Positions 8,892-17,476 of a stretch of 35,593 nt of DNA are shown one piece after another. The stretch spans positions 1-35,593 of the forward strand of contig JAJPJA010000039.1 in NCBI GenBank assembly GCA_021324455.1, read 5' to 3'. The notes beneath the pieces were generated by a model. The model was not told the DNA's origin and searched no databases. It saw only the letters and a list, made by a program, of their open reading frames with translations. The DNA is from Pseudomonadota bacterium. Its GTDB lineage: Bacteria > Desulfobacterota > Binatia > Binatales > Binataceae. Position 1 is the first letter of the stretch. Each line of letters begins with the position of its first letter. The translations under genes were made by a program, and so were the position numbers.

Positions 8892-9344
8892 TCAGGAGTT
8901 CTCTTCGTCGGCCTCGGTGGAGCCGAATTTGCGATAGCCGGCGCGATCATCTTCGGCGCGGCGCTGCGTACGCGCCTCGCGCTCCATGTCCTGCTGGCAA
9001 TCGCGGCACAGACGGGTGAAGGGCAGCGCTTCCAGACGCTCCTCGCCGATCTCCAGTCCGCACGATTCGCACACACCGTAAGAGCCGTCGGCGATTCGCG
9101 CCAGGGCGTCTTCGATCGAGCCGATTTTGGCGCGTTCGCGGTCGGACAGGATGAAGCTGATCTCGCGGTCGCGCTCTTCGGAAGCGAGGTCATAGGTGTC
9201 CATGCCTTCGTCCTTGAGCCCCTCGCGTTCGGAGCGATTAGCCTGGTCCATCTCGGCCAGGATTTTCTCCTTCATCTGCTCCAGGTGTTCGCGCACCCTG
9301 GCCAGGAACTTCTTGCGGCTGCCGGAAGCGGGCTTCTTAGGCAT
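8892..9344 (-). CDS. dksA: DksA/TraR-family RNA polymerase-binding transcription factor
   Basis: A 150-aa protein with the DksA plan: a long N-terminal coiled coil, an EERDREISFILSDRE segment, then a four-cysteine zinc finger, C92-x2-C95-x17-C113-x2-C116, in a GVCESCG...RLCRDCQ setting. DksA binds in the secondary channel of RNA polymerase and helps ppGpp control rRNA and amino-acid promoters. An Asp sits near the coiled-coil region (DTYD), but I cannot confirm the DxxDxA tip motif. Its ATG at 9344 lies inside the last codons of rimO (stop 9337-9339), an 8-bp overlap that implies coupled translation. Confidence 0.9.
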   Translation of the reverse strand: MPKKPASGSRKKFLARVREHLEQMKEKILAEMDQANRSEREGLKDEGMDTYDLASEERDREISFILSDRERAKIGSIEDALARIADGSYGVCESCGLEIGEERLEALPFTRLCRDCQQDMEREARTQRRAEDDRAGYRKFGSTEADEENS

Positions 9345-10704
9345 GGAAGGCCAACCTTTCTACCGACTCAATTCCGTCCACGACCCGCGCATGCAGGTCG
9401 TAGGTCAACGCTTTTTCGACGCGGGCGCGGACAATCTGCCCGGGTTCGGCGCCGCCGCGGAGCAGGACCGCGCCGTCGATATCGGGCGCTTGCGCGGCGG
9501 TCCGGCCGCGCAGGCGGCTGCGTTCGCCCGCCGCCGGATTCTCAACCAATACTTCCACTTCCCGCCCGACCATACGCCGGTTCAACGCCAGCGAAATCTC
9601 CGCCTGCGCTTCCATCAGGCGGGCCCGCCGCGACCGCATCACGCGCGCCGACACCTGTTCAGGCAAATCGTAAGCGGCGGTGTTTTCTTCGCGCGAGTAG
9701 GTGAACACGCCGACGCGGTCGAAACGCTGGCGGCGCACGAAATCCATCAGACGCGCAAACGCCGCTTCGGTCTCGCCCGGAAAGCCGACGATAAACGACG
9801 TCCGCAGCGTCACCTCCGGGATGCGCGTGCGAATACGTTCGAGCAGGCGTTCCAGCGCGGCACCGGACCGCTCCCGGCGCATCGCCCGCAATATCGCGTC
9901 GTCGGCATGCTGCAGCGGCATATCGATATACTTCACCACCTGCGGCAGCTCGGCGATCGCGTCGAGCAATTCGTTGCTGACAAAGTTCGGATAGCAGTAC
10001 AGCAGGCGAATCCAGCGCAGGCCGTCGATCCGGGCCAGCGCGCGCAGCAGTTCGGCAAGCGAGGTGGGCGGATTGAGGTCGCGCCCATATGCGGTCAAAT
10101 CCTGAGCTATCAGATTAAGTTCCCGCACTCCGCGCCCGGCCAGCCGGGCAGCCTCTTCGACCACCGAAGCCAGCGGGCGGCTCTCATGCGGGCCGCGAAT
10201 CCTGGGAATGATGCAGAAGGCGCACTTGTGATTGCATCCTTCCGACACCTTGAGGTAGGCGCTGAAGAATGAGGTCGTGGTGATACGCGGGGTGTCAGCG
10301 GCGGGCAGCAGATGGGCCGCGCCCGGATACGGCGTCGGCCGCTCCCCGGCCGGCTCGCTGGTCCGCAGCAGGTCGGGCAAATCCAAAAAATTGCCGGTGC
10401 CGACGAACACGTCCACCTCCGGCATCAGCTCGCGCAACTCCTCGCCGTAGCGCTGCGCCAGACATCCGGCGACCACCAGCCGGCGTCCGGCGGCGCGCTG
10501 CTTGATTTCAGCCGCCTCCAGGATGGCGTCGATCGATTCCTTCTTGGCCGCCTCGATAAACGCGCAGGTGTTCACCACCAGGACCTGGGCATCCTCGGGC
10601 GCCATGGCGATCTGGTACCCGGCGCGGGTCAGGGCCCCAAGCATCATCTCGCTGTCAACGAGATTCTTCGGGCACCCCAGACTCAGAAGATGAACTTTCG
10701 GCAT
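9337..10704 (-). CDS. rimO: Ribosomal protein S12 methylthiotransferase
   Basis: A 455-aa radical-SAM methylthiotransferase that modifies the conserved Asp of ribosomal protein S12. The UPF0004 domain supplies Cys11, Cys47 and Cys81 for one 4Fe-4S cluster. The radical-SAM core has C157-x3-C161-x2-C164 (EGCNHKCAFC). The opening SLGCPKNLVDSE is characteristic of RimO rather than of MiaB, and the C-terminal ~65 residues form the TRAM domain (EVEVLVENPAAGERSRLRG...). The start at 10704 has no strong Shine-Dalgarno. It follows lolA by about 80 bp and overlaps dksA. It will depend on Fe-S assembly, encoded at 30586-35526. Confidence 0.95.
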   Translation of the reverse strand: MPKVHLLSLGCPKNLVDSEMMLGALTRAGYQIAMAPEDAQVLVVNTCAFIEAAKKESIDAILEAAEIKQRAAGRRLVVAGCLAQRYGEELRELMPEVDVFVGTGNFLDLPDLLRTSEPAGERPTPYPGAAHLLPAADTPRITTTSFFSAYLKVSEGCNHKCAFCIIPRIRGPHESRPLASVVEEAARLAGRGVRELNLIAQDLTAYGRDLNPPTSLAELLRALARIDGLRWIRLLYCYPNFVSNELLDAIAELPQVVKYIDMPLQHADDAILRAMRRERSGAALERLLERIRTRIPEVTLRTSFIVGFPGETEAAFARLMDFVRRQRFDRVGVFTYSREENTAAYDLPEQVSARVMRSRRARLMEAQAEISLALNRRMVGREVEVLVENPAAGERSRLRGRTAAQAPDIDGAVLLRGGAEPGQIVRARVEKALTYDLHARVVDGIESVERLAFHA

Positions 10705-10784
10705 GTTTGGTGCTGATGCAGCGAATCTATATCTGTAGCCGTCGGATGCGGCTGAGGCAATCTACCCCTAGATAGACGCCGCAC

Positions 10785-11495
10785 TTACAGCCGCTGCGGC
10801 GCCGTTCCCGGAGCCTGCACCACGTCGGCACCCGGCGGCACCTCGAAGCGGAACATCGAATCGGCAATGTCCGCATTGCGACGGACGTCGCTGAACCTGA
10901 TCGTGGTGGTGTTGCCCAGCGCGTCGGTTACCTTGGCCCCGGTCAGGTCGCAGGTCGAAGGATTAAGCGTCATCTCAACCCGGTCGCCGCCGCCCTTGGG
11001 AGTCAGCACCACACGCAGGACCGATTCGGAGCCGGCGGGAGCGGGCAGCGAGGCGGTAAAGTCGTGGCGCAGATTGCCCATTCCCAGCAAAAACGCCAGC
11101 GGGGCGGCTGACTTGAACGCGCGTTCCAGCGGAACCTCAAGTACCTGGTTAAGATCGGGCTGATAATCGTACAGCTTATGTCCGTCCGCGACCACGCTCT
11201 CCTTCTGCGGCGATGCGAAATCCCATCGCATCCGCCCCGGCCGCTTGTACCATACGCGTCCGCTGCGAGTCCGTTTGGCTCCCCCGATTCCGGTCAGTTC
11301 CTCGGTGAATCTGGCACTGAACGAAGTCGTGTCCTGGTAATGCTGCTGGATGCGGTCCAGCACCGCCGCGTCCTGGCCGGCCGGTGCTGCCTGGTCCGGT
11401 GCCGCGATGGTCACTATGGACAGTAGCATGGAGGCCGCAAGAATGGCGGCAACCAAGCCGATAAAGTCAAAGCGCTGGTCTGAATTCTGTGACAT
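10785..11495 (-). CDS. lolA: Outer-membrane lipoprotein carrier protein
   Basis: About 236 aa. LolA is the periplasmic chaperone that carries lipoproteins from the LolCDE transporter to the outer membrane. The N-terminus has a hydrophobic signal-like helix (IGLVAAILAASMLLSIVTIAA) followed by a mature region with RIQQHYQDTTSFSARFTEEL, SGRVWYKRPGRMRWDF and DGHKLYDYQPDLNQV, all in the order of the LolA fold. I chose the ATG at 11495; an in-frame GTG at 11555 would add 20 basic residues and cannot be excluded. LolB is not in the window. It sits between ftsK and rimO. Confidence 0.87.
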   Translation of the reverse strand: MSQNSDQRFDFIGLVAAILAASMLLSIVTIAAPDQAAPAGQDAAVLDRIQQHYQDTTSFSARFTEELTGIGGAKRTRSGRVWYKRPGRMRWDFASPQKESVVADGHKLYDYQPDLNQVLEVPLERAFKSAAPLAFLLGMGNLRHDFTASLPAPAGSESVLRVVLTPKGGGDRVEMTLNPSTCDLTGAKVTDALGNTTTIRFSDVRRNADIADSMFRFEVPPGADVVQAPGTAPQRL

Positions 11496-11703
11496 CGATG
11501 CTAAAATCGCTCGCTCAGCGGAATAACGCTTCAGGTTAAAGGTTATCCGTTTCACAGCGTGGGGAGAAACCTCAACCCGACTGCGGTTTGCCGGGCCGCT
11601 GCTTGAAACGAGATTCTCTCAATGAAATCGCGATCTGGCCCGCTAGGTAATCATTTTCACCGTCAGGGCTTCGGCAGATGCCGTATTGGGCAACCAGGTG
11701 GCC

Positions 11704-11727
11704 GCCGAACGATATCGTGGGTTCGGC
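11704..11727 (-). terminator. Hairpin just past the ftsK stop
   Basis: GCCGAAC and GTTCGGC form a perfect 7-bp stem around 10 bases, 8 bp after the ftsK stop in the direction of transcription. No U-tract follows, so it may be a processing or pause site rather than a full terminator. The rest of the ~240 bp before lolA holds nothing I recognise. Confidence 0.35.
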
Positions 11728-11734
11728 CAGGCCG

Positions 11735-14026
11735 TTACGGCTCGCCCTTGCTGAAAGCGCCGCTTCTTACCTCGCGCGGGCGGGCGCCGTCGGCGGGAGC
11801 GACCAGGCCTTCGCGTTCCATCTGCTCCACCATCCGCGCCGCCCGGTTATAGCCGACGCGCAGCCGCCGCTGCAGCATGGAGATCGACGCCTGATTGGTC
11901 TCCATTACGATGCGCACCGCTTCGTCGTACATCTCGTCGCGCTCGAAACTCTCGCCCGGCTCGCCCGGCTCGCCGCGCGTTGTCTCCAGGATCTCCATCC
12001 GATAGTCGGGAGCGCCCTGGCTGCGCAGAAAATCCGTCACCTTGCGGATTTCGTCTTCCGATACGAAGGGACCGTGCAGGCGCCGCAGCTTGGCGCTGCC
12101 CGGGGGCATGAACAGCATGTCGCCCTCGCCCAGCAGCCGCTCGGCGCCGATCGAATCCAGAATCGTGCGCGAATCCACGCGCGAGGTGACCTGCAGCGAG
12201 ATGCGGGCCGGCAAGTTGGCCTTGATCAGCCCCGTGATTACGTCCACCGACGGACGCTGGGTGGCCAGTATCAGATGGATTCCGGCGGCGCGCGCCTTTT
12301 GCGCAATCCGCGTGATGTCGCGCTCCACGGTCTTGCCTTCGCTCAGCAGCAGGTCGGCCAACTCATCGATCACGATCACCATTTTGAACAGCTTGCGATG
12401 CTCCATCGGCGCAGAGGCGGCCGGCTCTTCATCGCCGGCGTCAACCGCCTCGCCGTCATCGATTTCAATCTTGCCGGCGGGCGGCGCAATCAACGCTTTG
12501 TGGCCCGCTTCGATCGCGCGGTTGTAGCCGTCGATGTTGCGCACGCCCATCTCGCGCATCATCCGATACCGCCGCTCCATCTCCTGCGTCGCCCACAGCA
12601 GCGCCGCCGCGGCTCGCTCGGGCTCGACCACGACCGGCACCAGCAGATGCGGGATGTTGTCGTACACCGACAGCTCCAGCATTTTGGGATCGATCAGGAT
12701 GAAGCGCACATCGTCGGCGGTGGCGTTGAACAGCACCGAGGCGATCATGGTATGGATCGAAACCGATTTGCCGCTGCCGGTTGCGCCGGCAATCAACAGA
12801 TGCGGCATCCGCGCCAAATCGGCCACCACCGGCTGGCCGCTGATGTCCTTGCCCAGCGCGATCGTAAGATGACTCTGGGCGGCGGCAAACTCCTCCGACT
12901 CCAAAATTTCCCGCAGATAAACCTTCTCGCGCCGGCGGTTGGGCACTTCGATTCCCACCACCGCCTCGCCCGGCACCGGAGCCTGAATCCGAATCGCCAA
13001 CGCCTTCAGAGCCATCGACAGATCGTCGGCCAGGTTGACGATCTGACTGACCTTGACGCCGGAGGCCGGCTCGAATTTGTACATGGTTACGACCGGTCCG
13101 GGCTGCACTTCAACGACTTTGCCCTCAACCCCGAAATCGCCGAGCTTCTGCTCCAGCAGACTGGCACTGCGTTTGACTTCGTCCTCGTCGATCCGGGCGT
13201 GTTCCAGCGGCGGCGTGTCGAGCAAGGTGAGCGAGGGCAGTTGATAATCCCCGCGCGCGCGCACCGGCGGAATCGACGCGCGTTCGGGCCGGGCGCGCGC
13301 CAGGATTGAAAGCGCGCGGGCGCGACCCGCCAGGGTCGACTGGTACTCGGGCGGGGTCAGCGTCACCAGCTGATTGCCGCTGTCGATTGAGGCGTCGGGG
13401 CCCAGCTCAAACGCCTCGGCGCCGCGCTCCGTCAATTCGCGATCGCTGCTCCAGAGATCGCGCGCAAGGTCCGCCGCGGCGCGCACCAGTTCCGTAGGCG
13501 CGCGTCTTGCCAGCAGCGCGATGGCGCACACAATTGCGGTCGCCGCCACCAGGTAGCTGCCGATCGAACCCATCCACAAATGCAAGCGGTTGGCGGCAAT
13601 CGCGCCGCAATAACCTCCGGCGGCGCGCCCGAAGAGCATCGCGCTCAGCGCCGCAAGGCTCGCAATCAGGATGACGCCGCCCGCGCCAATCCGCCCCAGC
13701 ACCAGCCATCCGGCCTCGCACCAGAGGGCAACCGCGGCGCCGGCGGCGATCATCAGCAGCACAACGGCGCCCAATCCGAAGCAGCCGATCAGATTATCGG
13801 CGATTGCGCGGCCCAGCGGACCGCAGAGATTGGCGGGGGCCGGAAATAAACCGCCGGCAAGGCTGACAGCGGCGAAAGCGGTGGCGGCGATCAGCGCAAT
13901 CGCGCCCAGTTCGCGGGCCAGACGATGGCCGGCGGGGGCCGTGAGCAGGACGATCTCGTCCGCCTGCTGCTCGAGGCGGGCAGCGCGTTTGCGCGGCGGC
14001 GATGCGGCTACAGCTCTGCGACCCAC
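11735..14026 (-). CDS. ftsK: DNA translocase FtsK/SpoIIIE
   Basis: A 763-aa double-strand DNA pump for chromosome segregation at division. The N-terminal ~175 residues contain about four membrane helices. A fairly short linker leads to the RecA-like motor with Walker A GATGSGKS at residues 414-421, Walker B in MVIVIDELADLL, and ATQRPSVDVITGLIKANLPARI. The C-terminal gamma domain is a winged helix (MYDEAVRIVMETNQASISMLQRR...NRAARMVEQME), which reads polar KOPS-like sites. The linker is far shorter than in E. coli FtsK. The start overlaps the last 19 bp of the RNase J gene, so they are likely coupled. Confidence 0.95.
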   Translation of the reverse strand: MGRRAVAASPPRKRAARLEQQADEIVLLTAPAGHRLARELGAIALIAATAFAAVSLAGGLFPAPANLCGPLGRAIADNLIGCFGLGAVVLLMIAAGAAVALWCEAGWLVLGRIGAGGVILIASLAALSAMLFGRAAGGYCGAIAANRLHLWMGSIGSYLVAATAIVCAIALLARRAPTELVRAAADLARDLWSSDRELTERGAEAFELGPDASIDSGNQLVTLTPPEYQSTLAGRARALSILARARPERASIPPVRARGDYQLPSLTLLDTPPLEHARIDEDEVKRSASLLEQKLGDFGVEGKVVEVQPGPVVTMYKFEPASGVKVSQIVNLADDLSMALKALAIRIQAPVPGEAVVGIEVPNRRREKVYLREILESEEFAAAQSHLTIALGKDISGQPVVADLARMPHLLIAGATGSGKSVSIHTMIASVLFNATADDVRFILIDPKMLELSVYDNIPHLLVPVVVEPERAAAALLWATQEMERRYRMMREMGVRNIDGYNRAIEAGHKALIAPPAGKIEIDDGEAVDAGDEEPAASAPMEHRKLFKMVIVIDELADLLLSEGKTVERDITRIAQKARAAGIHLILATQRPSVDVITGLIKANLPARISLQVTSRVDSRTILDSIGAERLLGEGDMLFMPPGSAKLRRLHGPFVSEDEIRKVTDFLRSQGAPDYRMEILETTRGEPGEPGESFERDEMYDEAVRIVMETNQASISMLQRRLRVGYNRAARMVEQMEREGLVAPADGARPREVRSGAFSKGEP

Positions 14027-15660
14027 GGCAGGATCACCGGCGTCCGTCCCACTTCCTCCGCGAAGTAGGCGCGCAGCGCGCGCACCACTTCGTCCTTCAA
14101 CTCCCGATCGGGCCGCCGATGGCCGGCCAGGCGCTCATCGAGTGTGCGGCGCAACTCCTCGCGCGCACGAAGCATGTGTTGGGAGGAGCCGTCGCCGCTG
14201 AGAAATCCGCGCGATATCAGATCCGGCCCGGCCAGAATCTCTCCGCTGCGATGGTCCACTACCAGCATCACCGCGACGGTGCCCGATCGCGCCAGCGCCG
14301 CCCGTTCATACAGCAGCGCCTGCGGTTCCAGCGCCTGGCCGTCCCACAGCGTGCGGCCGCTTTCAACCGCGGCGCCGCGCCAGGCGTTGGCGCGGTCGAT
14401 GATCAGCGGCTCGCCGTCCTGCAGCAGAAAACACGACTGCGGCGCCAGCCCGCATTCGACGGCGAGGTCGATATGGCGTTTCAGATGGCGGTATTCGCCG
14501 TGAATGGGCACGAAGCAATCGGGTCTGACGATGCGTATGATCTCGGCCAGCTCGTCGCGGCTGGCGTGGCCGGAAACATGCACCGGCGCCACACCTTCGT
14601 AATAAACCTCCGCGCCGAGCCGGTAGAGGTCGTTGATCAGACGGTGAATCAGCCGCTCGTTGCCGGGGATAAACCGCGACGACAGCACCACCACGTCGCC
14701 CTCGCTCAGGCGCACGCGCGGATGCACTCCCGCCGCGATCCGAACCATCGCGGACATCGGCTCCGCCTGACTGCCGCCGGTCAGCAGCCCGAGGCGCTGA
14801 TCGGGATGCGCGGGGATTTCGCGGTCGTCGATAAATGTTCCGGGCGGCAATTGCAAATGGCCGGTTTCCATTCCGATGCGCGTGGTTTCGGAGATCCGCC
14901 GCCCCAGCACGGCGACGCGCCGCCCCTGCTCATGGCATACTTCGGCGAACTGGCGAAAGCGATGCAGATGCGAGGAGAAGCCGGAGAGCAGAATCTTGCC
15001 CCTCGCCTTGCGCATCAGATCGCGCATCGTCGGCTTGAGCGAACTTTCCGAATCGGTCCTGCCGCTGCGCTCCACGTTGGTGGAATCCGAAAGCAGCAGA
15101 CGCACGCCCCGATTGGCCAGCTCGCCCAGACGTGCCAGGTCGCAGCGTTCGCCGTCCACCGGCGCGTCGTCAATCTTGAAGTCGCCGGTGTGGACGATCA
15201 TCCCGGCCGGTGTGTCGATCGCCAGCATCAGCGAATCGGGGGTCGAATGCGTAACCCGCAGCGCTTCGATCCGGAACGGTCCCGCTTCGAAGGTTTCGCG
15301 CGCACGCACCACGCGCAGGTCATATTCGCGGCCGGGCGCGCGTTCGAGCAGGCGCTGGCGCGCAAACGCCAGCGTCAGCTCGCTGCCGTAGACCGGCACC
15401 GGAAAGCGGCGCAGGACAAACGGGAGCGCTCCGATATGGTCGTCATGCGCGTGGGTGAGAACCACCGCGGCGATACGGCGGCGGTCGAGGTAGCCCATTT
15501 CGGGAATCAGCAGGTCAACGCCGAGTGAGCGCTGTTCGGGGAACATCACGCCGGCGTCGATAACGATCGCCTCGCCGGCGGACTCCAGCACCATCAGGTT
15601 GAGGCCGATCTCGCCCAACCCGCCCAACGCCACCAGTTTTACGGAGCCGCTGTTCTCCAT
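14008..15660 (-). CDS. rnj: Ribonuclease J
   Basis: A ~550-aa metallo-beta-lactamase/beta-CASP ribonuclease with 5'-exo and endo activity on RNA. The zinc site H70-A-H72-D-D74-H75 (HAHDDHIG) is intact and is followed by the later MBL motifs (HTGDFKID near residue 165) and beta-CASP signatures (LLSDSTNVERSGRT; VHVSGHASRDELAEIIRIVRPDCFVPIHGEYRHL). I took the ATG at 15660, with GGTGGG upstream; an in-frame TTG at 15690 would add ten residues. It heads the minus-strand run and is divergent from ssb. RNase J with FtsK as neighbour is a common arrangement in deltaproteobacteria. Confidence 0.94.
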   Translation of the reverse strand: MENSGSVKLVALGGLGEIGLNLMVLESAGEAIVIDAGVMFPEQRSLGVDLLIPEMGYLDRRRIAAVVLTHAHDDHIGALPFVLRRFPVPVYGSELTLAFARQRLLERAPGREYDLRVVRARETFEAGPFRIEALRVTHSTPDSLMLAIDTPAGMIVHTGDFKIDDAPVDGERCDLARLGELANRGVRLLLSDSTNVERSGRTDSESSLKPTMRDLMRKARGKILLSGFSSHLHRFRQFAEVCHEQGRRVAVLGRRISETTRIGMETGHLQLPPGTFIDDREIPAHPDQRLGLLTGGSQAEPMSAMVRIAAGVHPRVRLSEGDVVVLSSRFIPGNERLIHRLINDLYRLGAEVYYEGVAPVHVSGHASRDELAEIIRIVRPDCFVPIHGEYRHLKRHIDLAVECGLAPQSCFLLQDGEPLIIDRANAWRGAAVESGRTLWDGQALEPQALLYERAALARSGTVAVMLVVDHRSGEILAGPDLISRGFLSGDGSSQHMLRAREELRRTLDERLAGHRRPDRELKDEVVRALRAYFAEEVGRTPVILPWVAEL

Positions 15661-15829
15661 CCGGCCCACCGCCGTTTCCCCTGACTTCAACCCCTGCTTT
15701 CAATATATCCGCCGCCGCCGCCGCTTTCCATGCTTGTCCCGGCGCCGCTGTTGACGGAAGTGGCAGCGCCGCTTGCGCCGCGCCCGGCTCAAAGGTTAGC
15801 TTCTGAACAGCCTCAAGGGGAACGGCCAA

Positions 15830-16255
15830 ATGGCTTCAGTCAACAAAGTGATTCTGATCGGTAATCTGGGCAGGGATCCTGAAGTTCGCTACCTGCCTTC
15901 GGGGCAGCCGGTTGCCAGCTTCTCGGTCGCAACCACCGAGTACTTCAACGATCGCAGCGGCGCCCGCCAGGAACGCACCGACTGGCACAATATCGTGGTC
16001 TTCGGCAAACAGGCCGAGGCCTGCAGCCAGTACCTGAAGAAGGGGCGTCAGGTTTACATCGAGGGCCGGATTTCCAACCAGCAGTATGAAGCCAAGGACG
16101 GCAGCGGCAAGCGCTACCGCACCGAAATCGTGGCCCAGCGCGTGCAGTTTTTGGGCTCGCGCCAGGGTGCCGGACCGGGCGGCATGGACGAGCCGCGCGA
16201 TATGCCCGGCGGCACCGATATGCCGCCGACCGAGGAAGAGGATATTCCGTTTTAG
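15830..16255 (+). CDS. ssb: Single-stranded DNA-binding protein
   Basis: A 141-aa SSB. The OB-fold fills residues 1-110: [32 protein letters not shown] and a [16 protein letters not shown] strand. A short Gly/Pro-rich linker ends in the acidic tip EEEDIPF, the docking site for DNA repair and replication partners. It coats single-stranded DNA as a tetramer. The start has an AAGGGG Shine-Dalgarno. It is divergent from the RNase J gene with 169 bp between, so shared upstream control is possible but no promoter was clear. Confidence 0.97.
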   Translation: MASVNKVILIGNLGRDPEVRYLPSGQPVASFSVATTEYFNDRSGARQERTDWHNIVVFGKQAEACSQYLKKGRQVYIEGRISNQQYEAKDGSGKRYRTEIVAQRVQFLGSRQGAGPGGMDEPRDMPGGTDMPPTEEEDIPF

Positions 16256-16279
16256 GGTTGGTCCTCTCCCGCATTCCCC

Positions 16280-16300
16280 GGCGGGCGCGCGGCGCCCGCC
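16280..16300 (+). terminator. Strong GC hairpin after ssb
   Basis: GGCGGGCG pairs perfectly with CGCCCGCC around five bases, 24 bp past the ssb stop. No T-run follows, so Rho-independent ending is uncertain. It lies between convergent ssb and the dehydrogenase at 16409. Confidence 0.45.
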
Positions 16301-16408
16301 CTCAACCCAGGTTCAGAGTGGAAAACGGCGGACCCCGCTGAGCAGTCTCACCCGGAGGTGGATTTAACCGCGCAGGCGATGGGCCGGAGGCGGCTGACGC
16401 TCCTGACT

Positions 16409-17446
16409 TCAGAACTGGTTGATCACGCTGATGCCGACGTTTTCGAAATTCGACATCTTCTCGATCACGCCAAACGCCTTTTCCAGCGGAATCGTTTCTG
16501 TGATTAGATCGCGCGGGGCGAGGCGCCCGCGTTGCACCATGTCGAGCATCGCCGGATACCGATGCGACTGCATCGCGAGCGATCCGGTGAACTGGATCTC
16601 CTTGAACACGATCTGATCCACGGGCAGCGCGACTTCGCCCTTTTCGCCCTGCGTGGTCAGGCCGATCTGGACGTGGCGGCCGCGTTTACGCAGGCTCATC
16701 ACGGCGTTGCGGCAGGTGGCCGCGATCCCCAACGCGTCGACGCTGACGTGGGCGCCGCCGTGCGTCAGGTCCATCACCGCTTTGACGGGGTCGGTCTTTT
16801 TGCCGTTGATCACATCCGCCGCGCCGACTTTTTGCGCCAGTTCCAGCTTGCGATCGTCGAGGTCAACCGCGATCACGCGCGCGCCCAATGCCGCCGCGAT
16901 CTGAATCGCCGACAGTCCCACCCCGCCGCATCCGTAGACCGCCACCGACTCGTCCGCCTTCACCCGTCCCTGGTCCATGATGCCGTGAAACGCGGTGACG
17001 TAGCGGCATCCCATGGAAGCCGCCTCTTCGAAGCCAACCGAATCAGGCAGCGGCACCGCGTTGAGGTCGGCGCGGTTGAGCCGTCCGTAACGCGCGTAGC
17101 CGCCGCCCGTGAGGCTGCGGGAGCAGAGGTTGGAATGGCCGGTGCGGCAGTCATCGCACAGGCCGCACGCCTGCGAAAGGGGCACGACCACGCGGTCGCC
17201 GGGCTTCAGTTTCCTGACCTCGGAACCGACCTCCTCGATCACGCCGGCGAACTCGTGTCCGAGAACCGCAGGCAGGCGCTGCGCGAAACCGATCCAGGTC
17301 CAGTCGCCCTGCCACAGATGCCAGTCGGAGCGGCAGATACCGCTGCCTTCGACGCGCACGATCGCTGCGTCGGGGCGCAGCGCGGGCCTGGGCATTTCGC
17401 GCACTTCCATCGGCTTGCCGACCGCTTCCATTACCAATGCTTTCAT
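16409..17446 (-). CDS. Zinc-dependent medium-chain alcohol dehydrogenase, copy 1
   Basis: A 345-aa zinc MDR enzyme. The catalytic zinc ligands are in SGICRSDWH and VLGHEFAGVIEEVG. The structural zinc cysteines are in CGLCDDCRTGHSNLC. The cofactor site is GCGGVGLSAIQIAAALGA with a following IAVDLDD, where the Asp suggests NAD over NADP. It oxidises or reduces an alcohol/aldehyde pair; the substrate is unknown. It is 30 bp downstream of a close paralogue at 17477 and ends ~150 bp from ssb, converging with it. My hand alignment gives about 91% identity over the C-terminal 201 residues but about 66% over the first 143, so the cofactor half is nearly unchanged while the substrate half has diverged. 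Confidence 0.92.
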   Translation of the reverse strand: MKALVMEAVGKPMEVREMPRPALRPDAAIVRVEGSGICRSDWHLWQGDWTWIGFAQRLPAVLGHEFAGVIEEVGSEVRKLKPGDRVVVPLSQACGLCDDCRTGHSNLCSRSLTGGGYARYGRLNRADLNAVPLPDSVGFEEAASMGCRYVTAFHGIMDQGRVKADESVAVYGCGGVGLSAIQIAAALGARVIAVDLDDRKLELAQKVGAADVINGKKTDPVKAVMDLTHGGAHVSVDALGIAATCRNAVMSLRKRGRHVQIGLTTQGEKGEVALPVDQIVFKEIQFTGSLAMQSHRYPAMLDMVQRGRLAPRDLITETIPLEKAFGVIEKMSNFENVGISVINQF

Positions 17447-17476
17447 GACCCTCTCACCTCAATGCCGCGTTGCGCG

